DNA from: Musa acuminata AAA Group
Lineage: Eukaryota > Streptophyta > Magnoliopsida > Zingiberales > Musaceae
Direction: 5' to 3'
Length of the DNA stretch: 64,000 nt
NCBI RefSeq assembly: GCF_036884655.1
Contig: NC_088340.1
Span: 13,232,501 to 13,296,500, forward strand
Below, piece by piece: positions 1-12,100 of the stretch. Positions within the stretch are counted from its first letter, which is position 1. Each line of letters begins with the position of its first letter. Both the position numbers and the translations under genes were made by a program. Below the pieces are notes generated by a model that saw only the letters and a list, made by a program, of their open reading frames with translations, was not told where the DNA came from and did no database searches.

Positions 1-373
1 AAAAGCTTGCATTCCACAGTGACAGATCTCTCAGACTCATCTCTCCAAAAGGAAACGTAACCAGAGTCCCTTACAAGGTAGATAGAATCTCTCTTTTTCT
101 TGTTGAGTAGATCAAGATGGAAAATAGCATCACTTAATAGTTTGTGTATAAATTCTGCAGGTTTTGATCCCAGTAAATAGGGTTAAAAGTGTCAGTCCAA
201 GTGAGAGCTATGACAAGCCTAACCAAAAATTCATTCAGATTGTTACAGTGGATGGATTTGAGTTTTGGTTTATGGGCTTCCTCAGTTACCAGAGATGTTT
301 CAAGTGTTTAAGACGAGCCATGTCAGAATCCCAAGTTGGAGTTTTGCAATTGACTCATTCGATCGAAGTCTGA
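1..373 (+). CDS. GEM-like GRAM-domain protein, 3' end (partial)
   Basis: The last two exons of a gene that begins before the window. Exon 1..77 (reading frame from base 3) ends at a GT donor at 78. A CAG acceptor precedes exon 161..373, and the join keeps phase 0. The protein runs from a stretch like 'KLAFHSDRSL' through 'RVPYKVLIPV' to 'FIQIVTVDGFEFWFMGF' and ends 'LTHSIEV'. The 'IVTVDG-EFWFMGF' block is typical of the GRAM domain of plant GEM-like/ABA-responsive proteins (GL2-expression-modulator family), which are thought to bind membrane lipids and act in ABA and developmental signalling. About 96 C-terminal residues are visible, so the family is well supported but not the member. Confidence 0.75.
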
Positions 374-1351
374 AGCCGTCTTTGCATGTATTCCACACAC
401 GAATTCAGTATAATGTAATTATGAAGACTGAATTCCTTTGTTTATTTATTGTCTTTGAAAAAGAAGAAAATTATATTAAATATAATTGAAAGAGATAGAT
501 CTGTGGTGATACCAAAAAAAAGAAGTGATTCTTCACAGTTTTCGTAAGTTTTTGAATTTTTGCAGATGGTGTCTTTTTTTTTTTTGTTTGTTCTTTCTGA
601 TACACTAAATAGTTTTCGTCGTCTTTATCCCACCCATATAAGGCATTACATTTTTTTTTTCTTTTTTCTCCTCTTCATATTTCGATTTTTTCTTTTTAAT
701 CTTTTTTTCTTGGGAAGACGAAAACGATAGATCCCACAGAGGGGACCGAGGGCCTCCCGCGATAATAGCGATCGAGGTGATTATTGACGTGTATATTATA
801 TATTTTTTGAAAAATAAAAAAAGGAGAAAATTTCTCTCTACAATCATCGTGTGTTACTGTCTTAATTTAACGCCGGGGCCGCGAGGTGGGGGGAAGATGT
901 TTCAGCGAGCAAATCTGAGAAGGAATAGAAACCCATCAAGATAACTACGTAAGGATTCATCCAACTTTGGTTAGACTTGCAACTTATAGTGCAATTGAGG
1001 GACTCGGCCACTTCGAAGTCTTTGTTACGTCACCCGAGGCTTTCCCGTGTCCCGGGGGGGGTTTGGACTCGTCGCGTTTCCCTTGTAAACCGCGTTTCTT
1101 CCCCTGCAAATCGCGTTCACCGTATCGCGATTCCGTACGAGCAAGAGTTGGGGGCCCCACTAAGCTGAATCGGACGCCTCTCTCTCTCTCTCTCTCTCTC
1201 TTCGCCTCGTCTACTAATTTCCGTCGCCTCGAATTCGTCTTCCACCGCCACCGGCGCCCTGAATGCTTCCTCGCCCCCACTTCCTCCTATTCTCCTCCTT
1301 TGGGGGGACAGCTGCGGCTTTCGGGGAACCCTTTCCCCACCGTCTCCCGCT
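374..1351. other. Intergenic: GEM-like 3' UTR, then demethylase promoter and 5' UTR
   Basis: No gene is seen. The left part is AT-rich and fits the 3' UTR of the GRAM gene. Around 650-720 there is a pyrimidine-rich stretch. A (CT)n microsatellite at about 1180-1201 lies about 150 bp before the demethylase start codon, a common place for CT repeats in plant 5' UTRs. Open frames here are low-complexity and unsupported. Confidence 0.5.
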
Positions 1352-4300
1352 ATGAGTGGGGAGGAGCCGCCCGACGACCGGCGGTGCTTGTGGCGGTGCA
1401 AGAACTTGCGGATGGAGGGCGCTGAATTCTGCTCCGATCACCGCGGCCTGCAGAGCGCCGAGAAGGGCAGGTGGGGCTCCTCGTCCTCCCGGTCCAGGAA
1501 GACTAGGGTTAGGGCTCGGCCGGAGGAGGGGCCGCCTGGGGAAGAGGAAGAGGCGGAGAGGGAAAAACTCAGAAAGAAGAACGAAAGCCGGGCCTTTAGG
1601 CCAGCGGGGTCGGCCGCTAGGGCTACGGAGCGGGATGGCCCGAAGAGTATCCCGGTGAGGGAGCGGAGACGTCTGATAGTGGTAGACGAGTCGGACAGCG
1701 ATGAGGAGGAGGATGCATTGGTGAAGGTGAGGCAAATGTGTTCTTCTCATATAATCGATCTTCTCTCTCGCATTGTTTCTGGTTCTTCGTTTCTTCCTCT
1801 GGTGTTGGTTAAAATTTTGTTCGTTTTGCTCGATGTTCGGACCTGGGTTGCAGGAGGATGACGACGATTGGAAACAAGAGAACGTGAAGGCTGGAAACAA
1901 ACGGAAAAGAATGCACTTGGATATGCAAAAACGAAAGAACAGAAAAACTGAGAAAGAGGCTTCAATCACGGATAAAGATGGTCAAGGAGCTGGCTCTTCT
2001 GCCGCTAGCGAAAAGTCCAGCTCTGAGAAGACTGCACAGAATGAGAATTATCCAGAGGTTTTCCCGTTGCCTTTTCCCTTCCTCTATTGATCTATCTTTC
2101 CTGTTGGCTGGTGATTCCTTAATCTGTTTGTATCTCATTTTTCAGGTACCTAAGAAGAAGAAATTAACGGGTGATGATGCTCTTATGTGTCATCAGTGCC
2201 AGAGGAATGACAAGGGAAGAGTTGTATGCTGCACGTCATGCAAAAAGAAACGATTTTGTATACCATGCATAACTCGCTGGTGCGCTTATTTTCTCTGTTT
2301 TCTTTATTAATCAGCTATATTCATGAACTTGCAGACAGTACTGTAATGATCGAACTATCGCGATGGTCACTTGTCTGTTGCATTCATATTCTGACATTTC
2401 CTTATCCTCTTTTAAGTTTGTGAATTTTTAATTCATGGTACTGAATTGGCATCCTTCATGTGATTAATAGGGTGAGAACAAGCTTCCAGTTGTGACTCTG
2501 CTCAATATGTTTGTGCATCTTGGTTGCTGGTGTGTAGGTATCCTCATTTGTCAGAAGCTGATTTTGCAGCAAGGTGTCCATTCTGTCGCAATAATTGCAA
2601 TTGCAAAGCATGCTTGCGAATGCTAGGTCTTGCTAAGGTTTGCTTCTGGCTATCATTATTCTACTCTCGATGTTTCATCATGTAATTTGGTTTAATATTT
2701 GGATCTTATCTAAAGTCTTCTGTTATAAAAAACTGCAGCCTCCAGGAAAACTGATCGAGAAGACTGACAAAATTAAGTTTTGTTGTTATACTCTACGTTT
2801 ATTGCTTCCTTGGTTGAAAGAGTTAATCCAAGAACGAAATGCTGAGAAAGGAATCGAAGCTAAGATTCAAGGTAAAATTGACATAATGGATTCTAGTTAC
2901 TTCTCTGATAATTCTTTTCCTAATGATTCTAGATTCTGAATAGGTGCTGCATCAAGTAAAATAAAGATACAAAGAGCGACATGTGAAAAAGATGAACGCA
3001 TATTCTGGTAAAAACATTCGCCTTAGTTAATATCATGCTTCCTTTATTTGTCAAACTAGGCCATTGGAAGGTGTAACCATCTTAACTGGTTTCAAGCAGC
3101 AATGTTTGCAGAACATCCATTGTTGATTTTCACAGAAGCTGTCCAAGCTGTTTATATGACTTATGCCTTGGCTGTTGTCGGGAACTTCGTGAAGGTTGCA
3201 TTCCTGGTGGCCTTGGGAAAATAATTTTGCCCTATCAGGATAGAGGTAATGATTACATTCATGGGGGCAACCAACATCGTCAAAGTAATGTATCCGAGGG
3301 TTCTTCAACCAGGCAAGCTAGCTCTCATGTGACTCAGCTGAATGAATGGAGGGCTAATGAGGATGGCAGCATTCCTTGCCCACCTAAAGAGATCGGCGGC
3401 TGTGGTTCTTCCCTTTTGGAGTTGAGATGCATGTTTAAAGAGAGTTTTCTTTCTGCTCTGGAAGAGAAAGCTGAGGCAATTGTCAAAGAGAGTCAATTTT
3501 TAGAATGCATTGGTAATTCTGATCGATGTCCCTGTTTCAGCGCAACTGGTCAGACTGATAATAGCAGTAGGATGTTGCGAAAAGCAGCATGTCGTGATAA
3601 CTCAGATGATAACTGCTTGTATTGTCCGACCGCTAATGACATTCAACAGGGTGAACTGGATCACTTCCAGAAGCATTGGCTAAAGGGTGAGCCAGTGATT
3701 GTTCGGGATGTTCTTGAGCTCACATCTGGGCTGAGTTGGGAGCCCATGGTTATGTGGCGGGCATTGCGAGAGAAGAAATTGGCTGAGAAGGCTTCCGAGA
3801 GGCTTACAGTGAAGGCAATCGACTGCTTGGATTGGTGTGAGGTTAGTTTTGAGTCCCATGCCTGTTGTTATGGTTATGGCATATCTCTATCCGTCCTGTG
3901 GAATTCACTGTATCATAATGAAATTAAATATCTTGGCAATTGTTTACTCTCTTTTACTGGTGTTATGTAACAAACCCTTTCATGCAAGTAAAGGGCATGC
4001 TTGTTTCGCAGCAATTTGAGTCTTAGAAGTGTGAGTTCAGTTTTTGATGCAACCTTCATTTTTGGGCTATTTGGATGTGGTTGAGCTTGTGCTGATGGTA
4101 TTATTCCAATCAACTTAGTTTTATTTTGGCAGTTCATGGCCCAACTTTATCGTGTAACATTAGATCTAAGCTAATCTACATCTATGTCTGAGTCAAATCT
4201 AAATGCAACTTAGTGCATGTAACTCATGCATTGCAATTAGAGAGACTGTTTCCAGTGACTGAGGAAAACCTGATAAAATTAAATTTAAGCCAAAATGGTT

Positions 4301-7300
4301 GATCTTGACCTAAGTGGAACATCCTGATGTGACTTTCACGTCTCATATATGGCATACAGTGTCTGCCATACCGAATCGTACCGCCCAGTATGGGCGGTAC
4401 GTACCGGTCCGACAGGCCAACGGTACGTGGACCGCCCGGTACTGGGTTGCACTGTAGCAGTGCTACAGTGCTCGGTACACCGTACCGTACCGGTACCGAG
4501 CCCAGGTCGAAATACCGGTACGGTATGGTATTGCGAACCTTGTGGCATAGTACACAAACTTGCTGCATTTCAATGTTGTTGACTTGACAAAAGCACTTGC
4601 ATTCTGGTACATGAGTTTTGAGAACATAAATCTCCTGGTTGACTTTAACTTCAGTAACATGAATAGCTTATTGAAATTTTAGTAGCCAATTTGATTCATA
4701 GTTCTACTACCTTAATACATGAACTTCCAGCTGTTGAGATAACAAGTTTGAAAAAGTATATTCACATGTGATAGTCCAATTAGTCCTACATCAGAAATAG
4801 GAGAGAGTTATGGTGGTTTAAGGGTTCAATGTCTAAATTGGGCTTGAGCATTTTGGGCCTTGTGTTGTTGGGCTCATTAAGGTCTTGGGTCAGTTTTTCC
4901 ATGACGCCAGGTTGTGACATATGCATGTTGCAGTCTGTGCTGTGAAGAACTTTCCTTTGGGTTTACAGTTATGATCTATGAAGGATCCATATTAGTAACT
5001 GTTTATACATTTGCTGTTGTATTCTCAGGATTTGGCTTATTCTGTCATTATATTATAGTGTAAATTGTCTTCACTATTTTTTCATGTGATTAATCTCTGA
5101 AGCTGTTAAGATGCATACTGCCGAATTGGCTGTTTGAGTCTTGTACACAAACCAAGTGGACACTTTGTGATAACCATTGTATACTTTGCAGGTGGAGATA
5201 AACATTCACCAGTTCTTCACAGGATATACTGAAGGAAGGAAACACAATAATGGATGGCCTGAGATGCTCAAGCTTAAGGATTGGCCTCCAGCCAATTCCT
5301 TTGAGGAACGCTTACCACGTCATGGTGCTGAATTCATCACTGCTTTGCCATTTCCTGAATACACAGATCCTAGGTATGGTCCTCTTAATCTTGTTGTGAA
5401 GCTGCCAAAGGATGTGCTCAAGCCAGATCTGGGGCCAAAAACTTATATTGCTTATGGACTTGCTGAAGAGTTGGGCAGAGGGGATTCCATAACTAAGCTT
5501 CACTGCGACATGTCTGACGCTGTAAGATGTTCCAGAAACTCATGTCTTGTATAAATGCTGCTTTGTAAAGTAAAATTAGATGTTTGCACTATTTGCTGAC
5601 ATCTTCAAGAGTTGCTTTGAGTAGTTATTGGATCCAGCTTACTCAGGAAATTCTACTGATGCATATTAATCCTACCTGCCTTTCAGGTAAATGTTTTGAC
5701 ACATACAGCAGAAATGACCCTTTCCAGCCATCAGCTTTCTAAGATAGAGAAGCTGAAAAAGAAACATTTGAAGCAAGATATACAGGAGCAGCTTTATGCT
5801 GAACAGGAAGACAAAGGAAAAGTAGTATCTTCTGCTGAGAAAAATATTATGGAGCGGACTGACAACATTTCAAATGTGGCCTTGGATGATGAAAAAATTA
5901 TGCCAATGCAGTCTTCCAGTCATGTGGACAAGATGTCTGCTGATGTACTCGATGACCAAAAATCAGAATGCATCTCTACAACTGATATCGATGTGAACAC
6001 ATCAAATGTTCAAGTCAGGGACGCAATGCATGTTGAGAAAGTTCCAGAGACCTGTGTTACTGGTTCTGAAGATGAAAAAACTGAATCTTCTCAACTCTGT
6101 GATCTGAATCATGAAGAGGTCACTAAAAATAAACAGATGGATCAAATTAATGTTGACCAGAATGGGTTTGACAATGTGAGGATGGATGAGAAAGCAGTTG
6201 ATAAAACTCATCCTTCAGCTATACCCATTAGCAAAGATACATCTGAGCAGGTCCATATTGAGTCACATTCTGTTGTTCATAGCAGATTGTTTGTCTCTGG
6301 ACCCTCCATTAGGCACTCTGGTCAATCTGGAAATGATGACAAGAAGGAAGCATCCGATCAAGACATCGGTAATGAGTCTCGCATGATTGATTTTGTTCAC
6401 AAAACTGATGTTCAAACTCTCGTATGCAATACCGTACTGTACCGGTGTTTCGAGGTTGGCTCGGTACGGTATGGTACTAATGTACCGAGCATTATAACAC
6501 TGTAGCACCGCTACAGTATAGCACTGTATAACTGTAGCACTATTACAGTGTAATACTGTAGCACTGTAACGATACCGGATGGTTCGTGTACCGGTATGTC
6601 ATCGGACCGGTACGTACCGTCCGTATCGGGCGGTACCATTCGGTACTGCATACCATGCTCTCTGTGTTGTTAAACTTGAAGATAATGGAGAATTTTCTTG
6701 TGCAGTGGCCAGTGTTGGATGTAACTCCGGTTACTGTTGCACCAAAATTGAAAATACTGAGGCACATGACGAGGGAACAACTATGGATAAAAGTGCTGCT
6801 GGCATTGTTCAGAGGAATGGAGGACCTGGAAACACGTTGGGCAATGTAGTTAATGACAGCAACTTAGGAGAAATGCAGAGTGAGGCTGCAGAAACAGTGT
6901 ATTCTGATAAGCAGGAACATCCAGAGCATTTGGAAGGTCGAGCAGAGACAACAAGAGGTGTAGATGAGGAGAAGTGTGACAAACAACCTGCTGCGGCTGG
7001 CATGGAGGCGGAGCAGAAACATCCTGATGGTGGTGCTCTATGGGACATTTTTCGTAGAAAAGATGTTGTGAAGCTGGAAGAATACATCAGAAAGCATTCT
7101 AGAGAGTTCAGGCATGTCCACTGTTCTCCAGTAGAACAGGTATATATTCTTTGAATTCCTTCTGGTTTACATAATGGTTATTTCATATTTATTTCTTTGT
7201 TTGAAATGAAAATTAAATGCTTTTTCCCATATCAGGTCATCCATCCTATTCATGACCAGTCTTTCTACTTGACGATGGAGCATAAAAGGAAGCTTAAGGC

Positions 7301-7969
7301 TGAATATGGTAAATAATTATACGGTAGTAAAATTTTAGAAACTTTTAGCTTTTCTATAATATAAAACTGGCTACTTATGTTGGAATATCATTGAACACTT
7401 GTATTGATCCTCATGTTTGTGTTTATGTAGGAATTGAACCTTGGACATTCGAGCAAAAACTTGGTGAGGCTGTCTTTATCCCTGCTGGATGTCCCCATCA
7501 AGTCAGAAACCTAAAGGTAGACTAAGTTTATTTATCATTCTTTTTGTGATAATTAGGTCATTTTTAAGATGACTTAACTCTGAGCAGCATATAATAGTGT
7601 TATTAGTTATGTAACCAGCAAACTAATAATCATACTGTTCTCTCCTGAATAGTCATGCATAAAGGTTGCACTGGATTTTGTCTCTCCGGAGAATATTCGT
7701 GAGTGCATTCGATTGACAGAAGAATTTCGCACTCTTCCGGATGAGCACAGAGCTAAAGAAGACAAACTAGAGGTGTGCTCGCATGTGCAACTTTGTGAAA
7801 TATTTTATTATTCTATTCCTTGCAATTGCTAGGATCTTTCTTTCCTTTTTTCCTTTTCCAAGTTTAACTAATTTAACTGTCTTGAAATCTCCAGGTAAAG
7901 AAAATGGCTCTGCTTGCGCTCAAACAAGTGATAAAGGAGTTGAACAACTTGAAGTATAAACCAAGTTAA
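1352..7969 (+). CDS. JmjC histone H3K9 demethylase, JMJ25/IBM1-like (KDM3 group)
   Basis: A 14-exon gene for 1183 residues. Exons: 1352-1726, 1854-2057, 2146-2279, 2538-2637, 2739-2871, 2944-3007, 3100-3841, 5192-5521, 5687-6368, 6706-7139, 7236-7308, 7431-7516, 7653-7772, 7895-7969; all junctions are GT-AG and keep frame. Residues 12-30 hold a small Cys/His cluster. Residues 208-266 hold a RING-like cysteine-rich region ('MCHQC' to '[13 protein letters not shown]'), followed by a second Cys/His segment near 337-370. The JmjC domain follows. Its Fe(II) ligands appear as H688-x-D690 ('LHCDMSDAV') and H1113 ('AGCPHQVRN'); K1123 ('CIKVALDF') fits 2-oxoglutarate binding. KDM3 enzymes remove H3K9me1/2 in the nucleus, and Arabidopsis IBM1/JMJ25 keeps CHG methylation out of genes. 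The acidic insert of more than 400 residues between the iron ligands is long. Exon 9 versus a read-through form is the least certain part of the model. Confidence 0.9.
4360..4545 (+). repeat. MITE-like GC-rich palindromic repeat, copy 1 (demethylase intron 7)
   Basis: A short segment, GC-rich against AT-rich intron, built of repeated GGTAC/GTACC words such as 'cggtacgtaccggtccg', with a central 'tgtagcagtgctacag' palindrome. It lies in the 1350-bp intron 3842-5191. The same words recur in reverse orientation at 6423-6656, so this is a dispersed element and not a local oddity. No ORF or transposase is present; a non-autonomous DNA transposon is the likely class, but terminal repeats and target duplications are not clear. 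Confidence 0.6.
6423..6656 (-). repeat. MITE-like GC-rich palindromic repeat, copy 2 (demethylase intron 9)
   Basis: Read on the minus strand, this matches copy 1 ('accggtccg', 'gtaccgaa', 'tgtagc..gctacag' words in the same order), with extra internal 'ctgtagcac' units. It sits inside the predicted intron 6369-6705. The 53 bp between the chosen donor (6369) and the repeat remain open in the coding frame, so the insertion may have landed in an exon that was then spliced around. Confidence 0.6.
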
Positions 7970-9108
7970 GGTCCGTTTGTACACCTGCGTATTTATCGTC
8001 TCGGAAGCTTTCTTGTTCATTTTGTTGTTCCACACATGGTTTTGTTTTGAATGTAATGGTCATTATGTTCTTGTTGTTAAATCAACCAATATACCCTGGC
8101 AAATGGGGAAGAACAAGTGCCAGAGTTATGCTAAATTCATTGTACACGTTTTCTCAGGACCTGCCTCCAATCACAAGAGTCCATGTAGGAGTCTGAAGCT
8201 GAAGAAATGGCAGTGATGCCCCAGCTTCACCCACTCTTGATATCAGTCAGGCTCATCTCCTTGTAGTTAACCCCCTTGCCGTGTTAACTGTTTTTTGGTA
8301 GACTGCATGTATCGTTACATTAGCTTTGTCCTCAAGTCGGTGGCTAAAATCTCCTCCCATTGGCACATGCGTTTTGTTTGCGTTATTTTTTTGTACACTG
8401 CATCTGCTGCTGTGGTAAACAAAAAATGCAAAGTTGTGGTGTCTGTAAACTTTGCACTCGTCGGTCACGTAATGATGTTTTTATTTTGGGGCTGAACAGC
8501 CGTTTTTCGCTGTCAACAGCTACATATTTCATAGGTTCGATAGTTGTTTCGTGTGTGTAGTAGTGTTTCCTCACCAGCTCGCACTGCCTTCCGTGCCCAT
8601 ATCGTTGCTCTGGTCGTGATTTTTGTCGGCGGAGGCTCTCTCCGACGATCTGGCCGACGAAATCGATGTTCAGTTTCCCTGATTCAACTCTCGACTTCAT
8701 GGACCACTCGTGCTACGAGCCAACGTCATTACTTTGTCGTGACTTTCGTCGGGGAAGTCCTCGCCTCCGAGCTGACCGACGAAATCGACTGCAGTCACGA
8801 TTCCAGCGACGAGCCAGTAGCGATGTTCCTTTGGTCGTGACTTTTGTCGGGGGATTGTCTCTTTTCCGGATTGACCGACGAAATCGAAGGCTTCGGTTTA
8901 AAGAATTCCCGCTTTTATTTGTTTATTAATTCTTTTTTATTGTTATGTGCTCTTCGTTTCCCTCTTTCGACAACCGGTGGCCCATTCTCTCTCTCTCTCT
9001 CTCTCTCTCTAGAGTCGACACCCATCGATCAGAATGGAGCACGGGAAACCCTAATCTCAGGTCTCTGAAGAGGGGAAGGAGAGGACTGTTTAGGGTTAGG
9101 TTTCGGCC
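7970..9108. other. Intergenic: demethylase 3' UTR and CDP1 promoter/5' UTR
   Basis: No coding gene is seen. The first 500 bp or so fit a 3' UTR. A set of three similar units lies at 8611-8897 (separate entry). A (CT)n run at about 8989-9010 precedes the CDP1 start codon at 9109 by about 100 bp. Confidence 0.5.
8611..8897 (+). repeat. Three imperfect direct repeats, each with an inverted TCGTCGG/CCGACGA pair
   Basis: Three units start near 8611, 8735 and 8832. Each begins 'GTCGTGAxTTTxGTCGG' and ends 'CCGACGAAATCGA' about 30 bp later, so each can fold by pairing GTCGG with CCGAC. The distal flanks differ and spacing is 124 and 97 bp, so this is not a regular satellite. It lies 200-500 bp upstream of the CDP1 start codon. 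Its origin is unknown. Confidence 0.6.
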
Positions 9109-12100
9109 ATGGCATCGTCTCGTGCCGTGCTCGGGCTGCCAGTGAAGTGGCGGACCTTTGGGAATGGAGCCCTCGTGGAGAGACGGAGGGTTTTTGCTCT
9201 AGGTGATGTTGCCTCCTCTTTTGCTCGCGACGGGGAAAGAAAGCTCCTCGGGCATCTGGCCCTAGTGGCCAAATCGCATTCCAGCCGGGGGGAGATCTCT
9301 GGGCAAGCGAAGCTGAGGGTGTTGGAGGCTCCGGCCGTAGAAAATTGGCAGATTCTATCCGGGGTGGAGATTCCGGTGACTTGTTTTCAGGTCAGGAAGT
9401 CACTCGAATCTTTTCACACCTTTATCAGCGTTATGTCTTTACATCTTGTTCCAATTACTACTATGGGAAATTTTCAATAGGTAAGGCGGGTAGCTAGGAA
9501 AAATTTCTATGTTTGTTTGGTTTATTTGATCCAATTCATTAATTTTTGTGGCAGAGAAAGTCGATTGCTGTGCATTTATAGGTTTCAAATTTGTGTAAAC
9601 GAACAAATTGGTAATTCACTATTAGAAAATGTAGCTCCATATTATATCTTCTTGTTCTTTTCTGTGTATGCCATAATGCTACATAGACCTTTGTTTGGCT
9701 ACAGAAGAGATTATTGTGTGTGTACATCTCCATTATCAAGAGAAGCAGAAAAGTAAAATAGACAAGTCTATCTTGTCATGGGCGTCATAAATTATTCAAA
9801 GGATGGAGCACTTGGATGCCCTTGTGCTGTTATGGAATTTACCTTAACAAGTCTAGCTTGTCATGTGTCTACATGATTGTGTACGAGTGGAGTTGAGGGA
9901 AAAAAAAAAAATTTCTTTGTGTTGATTTGGGAAGGTTATTTTACTTAGATATTTATCTTTTCATGTAAAAGTGGTAGTAAATAATTCATGAAATGAGACC
10001 AATAATTTCTGGACAAGGTTGCAGTTAGTATCATTCTTAACATGAGATCAGGAGATTCTGTAAAGCAGTTTTCAGGCATATGGAAAAGAAGTAGTTGAAT
10101 TTTCATTTTCCTATGATCATAGGCTAAAACACATCGAGCAGATATTTATTGATCAAACAAACTCCTACTTCTTCAGTTATCAACATTTTACCATCATTTC
10201 TTGATGAAGAAATCTTTAGGGACAATCACAGTATTCAATTGTCTACAAATGAGTGGTATTTTTTCCCTTATCATGAGAAATCATATCCTACAAAGTGTAT
10301 TTTCTTTATTGTCTTTGTTTTTTTTTACTTTGGTTTGAAGAAATTTTGTAGTTATTTCCACTATCATCCATTTAAAGGAAGATAAGGTTGACTCTCAAGG
10401 ATATATACCTGTTGAATTGCTTCAACAAACTTGCAGCTTCTAGGTGTTACAGCGCAATCAGAAAAGGATGAGATTGCCAAAGTTGTGATGGAGTTGAAAA
10501 GTTCAGTGATTGAAGATGGATATACTGCTGGCACCATTGTTTCTCGGCAGGTACAGGAATGTGTTTTTGATTATTATCTATTTTCATATAGATGCCTAAA
10601 TTTGCATGATATGTTGTAGTATGAGGCTTCAATGTTGTATGGTGTAGGGTCTGTTGATTGATGTAAGGGATAAACTTCTATTTGAGCCAGAATATGCTGG
10701 CAATATAAAAGAAAAAGTACCACCAAAATCTTCTCTTCGAATCCCTTGGTCTTGGTTGCCTGGTGCCCTATGTCTTCTAAAAGAGGTAAGCTTTTTACCT
10801 AAAGCCTTTTCCATTTAGTCAACATGTCTGCTGTAATCTTGGTTGCAGGAAAACTATATCTTGAACTTTATTGACAGAACAGCCTTTGTCATAATTCTGA
10901 GAAACTAGTACTATGATGATAACATGTGATCAAAGTTATCCATTACAGATAAGTGAGCCATGTAGAGTTTCTTATACATTCTTTTGATATCATTAGACTC
11001 CCCTAGTGAACTTTTAGCATGCTGTGCAAGGAACCTAAGCTGGTTTTTGGGCCAAAAGTTACAAAACTGCAGATGTTTTTTGTATCATTTTTTATGGTAG
11101 TACCACATACTCCAGTAAGGCAGATTAAAAATTCAACAGATTGTAGTAGGCATATATTCAGCTTTGAATTGTAGTTGGGAAGTTTGAGCTGATATTATTT
11201 GTATAAAACGACCTTATAATATGTCAATCTTTGAAGGTGTCACTTGATGCCTCCTGCATAAGATAATGCTCATTAGTTAAAGTTAAATAATGCCTAAGAA
11301 AATCAGCACCCTTCTCCTCTTCCTCTTCTTCCCTGTTCTTGAGCAAGTATGTTTTTTTTTAGACCTCATCTTTTCATTGATCTCGAAGCAAGAAACTGAA
11401 TTGTTTTGGTGACTGGAATGAATGCTTTGGTCCAGGTTGGAGAAGATAAGATGGTTCTAGAAATTGGCCAAGCAGCGTTACAACTTGCTGATGCTAAGCC
11501 ATATAGTCATGATTTGCTTCTCTCCATGACTCTAGCTGAAGTAAGAAAATATCTGCTGATACGAGTATTTAATTGTTTGTTGTACTCATATTATATTGTT
11601 TATTTGTTTGGTATCTCTTTTGCAGTGCTCAATTGCAAAGATTGGTTTCGAGAACAACAAGATATCTGAAGGCTTTGAAGCTCTTGCATATGCCCGTTAC
11701 CTACTAAGGAGCCACATCTCTCTAGGGAAAATGCCATTACTCTCGCAGGCAAGCATCTTTCTGTCATCTGGATCAGTCTATGGTTCTGTATGAAATGTCT
11801 GATGTCGAAGCAATCTTTTAGATAGAAGAATCCTTAGAGGACCTTGCACCTGCTTGCACATTGGAGCTTCTGGGCCTGCCTCATGTTCCTGATAATGCTG
11901 AATGTAGACGTGGAGCATTAGCAGCTTTGCAAGAACTGATTAGACAGGGTCTAGATGTTGAGTTTTCCTGTAGAGTTCAGGATTGGCCTTGTTTCTTGAT
12001 TCAGGCTATGAACAAGCTAATGGCATCTGAAATTGTTGACCTTCTTTCTTGGGATTCCTTGGCCATTAAACGCAAGAATAAAAAATCCATTGAGTCTCAG

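Noticed and set aside
1214..1969. 251-codon minus-strand ORF over the demethylase start
   Set aside because: Antisense shadow of exon 1-2 and a CT-rich 5' UTR, without recognisable domains.
6586..6849. Frame after the second MITE-like repeat starting in 'WPVLDV'
   Set aside because: It ends at a stop in 6849; the other frame continues to the conserved JmjC part and joins the donor at 6368 in phase.
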